DNA from: Rhodospirillales bacterium
Lineage (GTDB): Bacteria; Pseudomonadota; Alphaproteobacteria; Rhodospirillales; Casp-alpha2
Length of the DNA stretch: 6,971 nucleotides
Assembly: GCA_021775275.1 (NCBI GenBank)
Contig: JAJFIE010000381.1
Coordinates: 1 to 6,971 of the forward strand
Reading direction: 5' to 3'
The translations under genes were made by a program, and so were the position numbers. How positions within the stretch are numbered: position 1 is the stretch's first letter; the number at the start of each line of letters is the position of its first letter. Of this stretch, positions 5,660 through 6,971 are shown in pieces. The notes under the pieces were generated by a model, which had not been told where the DNA came from, made no database searches, and saw only the letters and a list, made by a program, of their open reading frames with translations.

Positions 5660-6971
5660 ATGAATAACGGGAAACCCGGAAATCCAATGACAACGCCTTA
5701 CCAACCGGCCGTAGGAAGTGATTACCCGGACCGTCACAGCCTTGCCAATGAAATCCACTCGCGCCCTTATATGCGCCTGGAACCACCCTTAAAGATATCG
5801 CACATCGCCACCCTGTCCGGTGAAGGTGGCGCGGATGCTGATCGCGCCCACGTCGCCAGACTTTGTCAGGCGATGGGTGCACCGAAGCCGGATACGAATG
5901 CGACGCATCACTGGTGCGAAATGGGCGCCATCCGGTTTCGCTGGGAACGCCACACGGAGTTTTCCACCTACACCTTCGTTACCGCTGGCGACCGAAGCGC
6001 GCCGTTCTTCGATCCCGCCATCTATCGTATCCCCGAGGATTGGCGGGCCTCCCTGCCGGGAAAACTGCTGGTCGCCGTGCACATTGAAGTCGAGGCCCGT
6101 AACCAGCCGACCCGGGACACCTGGGCCATTGCCGATATTTTTGGCGGCAACACCATTACCGGCAGCACGCTGACCGATGGACAGGCCCAGGCCTGGACCG
6201 ATCACCAGATTTATGCCGACGGATTTCAACGCATCCTGCTGCGCGATATCGATCTGAACCCGCGCCGTGCCGGTCGTCTGATCCAGCGCCTTTTGGAGAT
6301 GGAAACCTACCGGCTTATCGCCATGTTGGCGTTTCCCCTGGCCAAGTCTGCCCTGACACGCATCGGCCATCTCGAACAGAAGCTGAACGTTCTTGTGTTC
6401 GCACTGTCGAAAACGGCTGTACCGACGGGTGAGCGGGACTTGCTCGGGCAGTTGACCGAATTGGCCATCGAAACCGAAAGCATCGTCGCCGAGACCACTT
6501 ATCGGTTCGGTGCGGCAAAGGCGTATCACAAAATCGTCGAACGCCGCTTGACCGATATCCGTGAACAACGCCTTGATGAACTTCAGATGATGGGCAGTTT
6601 TATGACCCGGCGTCTGGCCCCGGCCATGGAAACCTGCGAAACCGTTGCCGCCAGACTGGAAAACCTGTCACGCCGGGTCGCCCGTGCCGGTGATCTGTTA
6701 AGAACCCGGGTGGATATCTCGCTTGAGGAACAGAACCACGACCTGTTGATCTCCATGGACCGCCGCGCCCAGTTGCAGGTGCGCCTGCAACAGACCGTCG
6801 AGGGTCTGTCCGTTGTCGCGATCAGCTATTATCTGGTGGGCCTCGTAGCATACCTCGCCAAGGGGGCGTCCAAGCTGGGCATGCCCTGGTCGCCGGACGT
6901 GGTGACGCTGGCAGCGCTGCCCATTGTCATTGTCGGTGTCTGGGTCGGGGTCAAACGCATCCGACGGGCCA
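5660..6971 (+). CDS. DUF3422 family membrane protein (3' end beyond window)
   Basis: An uninterrupted frame of 437 codons runs from ATG 5660 to the window edge with no stop. The product matches the DUF3422 pattern as I know it: LANEIHSRPY near residue 28, RFRWERHTEFSTYTF at 92-106, AGRLIQRLLEMETYR at 204-218, YRFGAAKAY at 281-289, RRLAPAMETCE at 318-328, then RRAQLQVRLQQTVEGLSVVA at 368-387. Two predicted transmembrane helices lie at about 383-401 and 413-431, after a long, probably helical and partly coiled-coil region (about 230-380). The bulk should be cytoplasmic and anchored by its C-terminus. The family is usually about this long, so only a few residues are likely missing. A second ATG at 5687 has a GGA six bases upstream and could be the true start. 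It follows the second regulator by 14 bases. The biochemical role is unknown; the layout of a soluble domain, long helix and C-terminal helix pair loosely recalls CorA- or Rmd1-type proteins, which is analogy only. Confidence 0.88.
   Translation, partial: MNNGKPGNPMTTPYQPAVGSDYPDRHSLANEIHSRPYMRLEPPLKISHIATLSGEGGADADRAHVARLCQAMGAPKPDTNATHHWCEMGAIRFRWERHTEFSTYTFVTAGDRSAPFFDPAIYRIPEDWRASLPGKLLVAVHIEVEARNQPTRDTWAIADIFGGNTITGSTLTDGQAQAWTDHQIYADGFQRILLRDIDLNPRRAGRLIQRLLEMETYRLIAMLAFPLAKSALTRIGHLEQKLNVLVFALSKTAVPTGERDLLGQLTELAIETESIVAETTYRFGAAKAYHKIVERRLTDIREQRLDELQMMGSFMTRRLAPAMETCETVAARLENLSRRVARAGDLLRTRVDISLEEQNHDLLISMDRRAQLQVRLQQTVEGLSVVAISYYLVGLVAYLAKGASKLGMPWSPDVVTLAALPIVIVGVWVGVKRIRRA

Noticed and set aside
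5789..6568. 259-codon open frame on the minus strand
   Set aside because: It lies antisense to the DUF3422 gene, whose plus-strand frame matches a known family along its whole length. The minus frame has no recognisable domain.

Overview
The window looks like chromosomal DNA from an alphaproteobacterium of moderate-to-high GC. I infer this from coding style, from the DUF3422 membrane protein (a family I know mainly from Alphaproteobacteria and related Proteobacteria), and from the amidase and HDAC-type enzymes. No signature fixes the genus. There are no RNA genes, insertion sequences, CRISPR arrays or attachment sites. Genes are tightly packed and no gap exceeds 141 bases.

Left part, minus strand. 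The first 49 bases hold the N-terminal 16 codons of a probable ArsR-type winged-helix repressor that runs off the window. An AT-rich gap (50-189) follows, with two inverted repeats: a 38-bp palindrome at 78-115, probably an operator, and a hairpin with a T-rich tail at 111-160, probably a terminator, which overlaps a perfect TTGACA box. From 190 to 3841 lies a compact three-gene operon. In transcription order it encodes a self-cleaving S58/P1-family (DmpA/BapA-like) aminopeptidase, an amidase-signature hydrolase and an acetylpolyamine amidohydrolase of the HDAC superfamily. Gaps are 29 and 20 bases, each with a good Shine-Dalgarno sequence. All three enzymes hydrolyse amide bonds by unrelated chemistries (N-terminal Ser nucleophile, Ser-cisSer-Lys, Zn2+). 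All lack signal peptides and should act in the cytoplasm. Together they suggest stepwise breakdown of a compound with several amide bonds, perhaps an acylated polyamine or an omega/beta-amino-acid peptide. The substrate is not identified.

Middle, plus strand. A 130-base divergent region (3842-3971) carries a TATAAT box and small dyads. It leads into two tandem paralogous LuxR-type regulators (3972-4811 and 4833-5645). These share a conserved non-classical sensor domain and a nearly identical GerE DNA-binding domain. Their position makes them candidate regulators of the hydrolase operon and of themselves.

Right part, plus strand. Fourteen bases after the second regulator a DUF3422 protein begins. 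It is open to the end of the window (437 codons visible, probably nearly complete) and ends in two transmembrane helices. It is easy to miss because no stop codon lies inside the window. It is probably cotranscribed with the regulators; its function is unknown.
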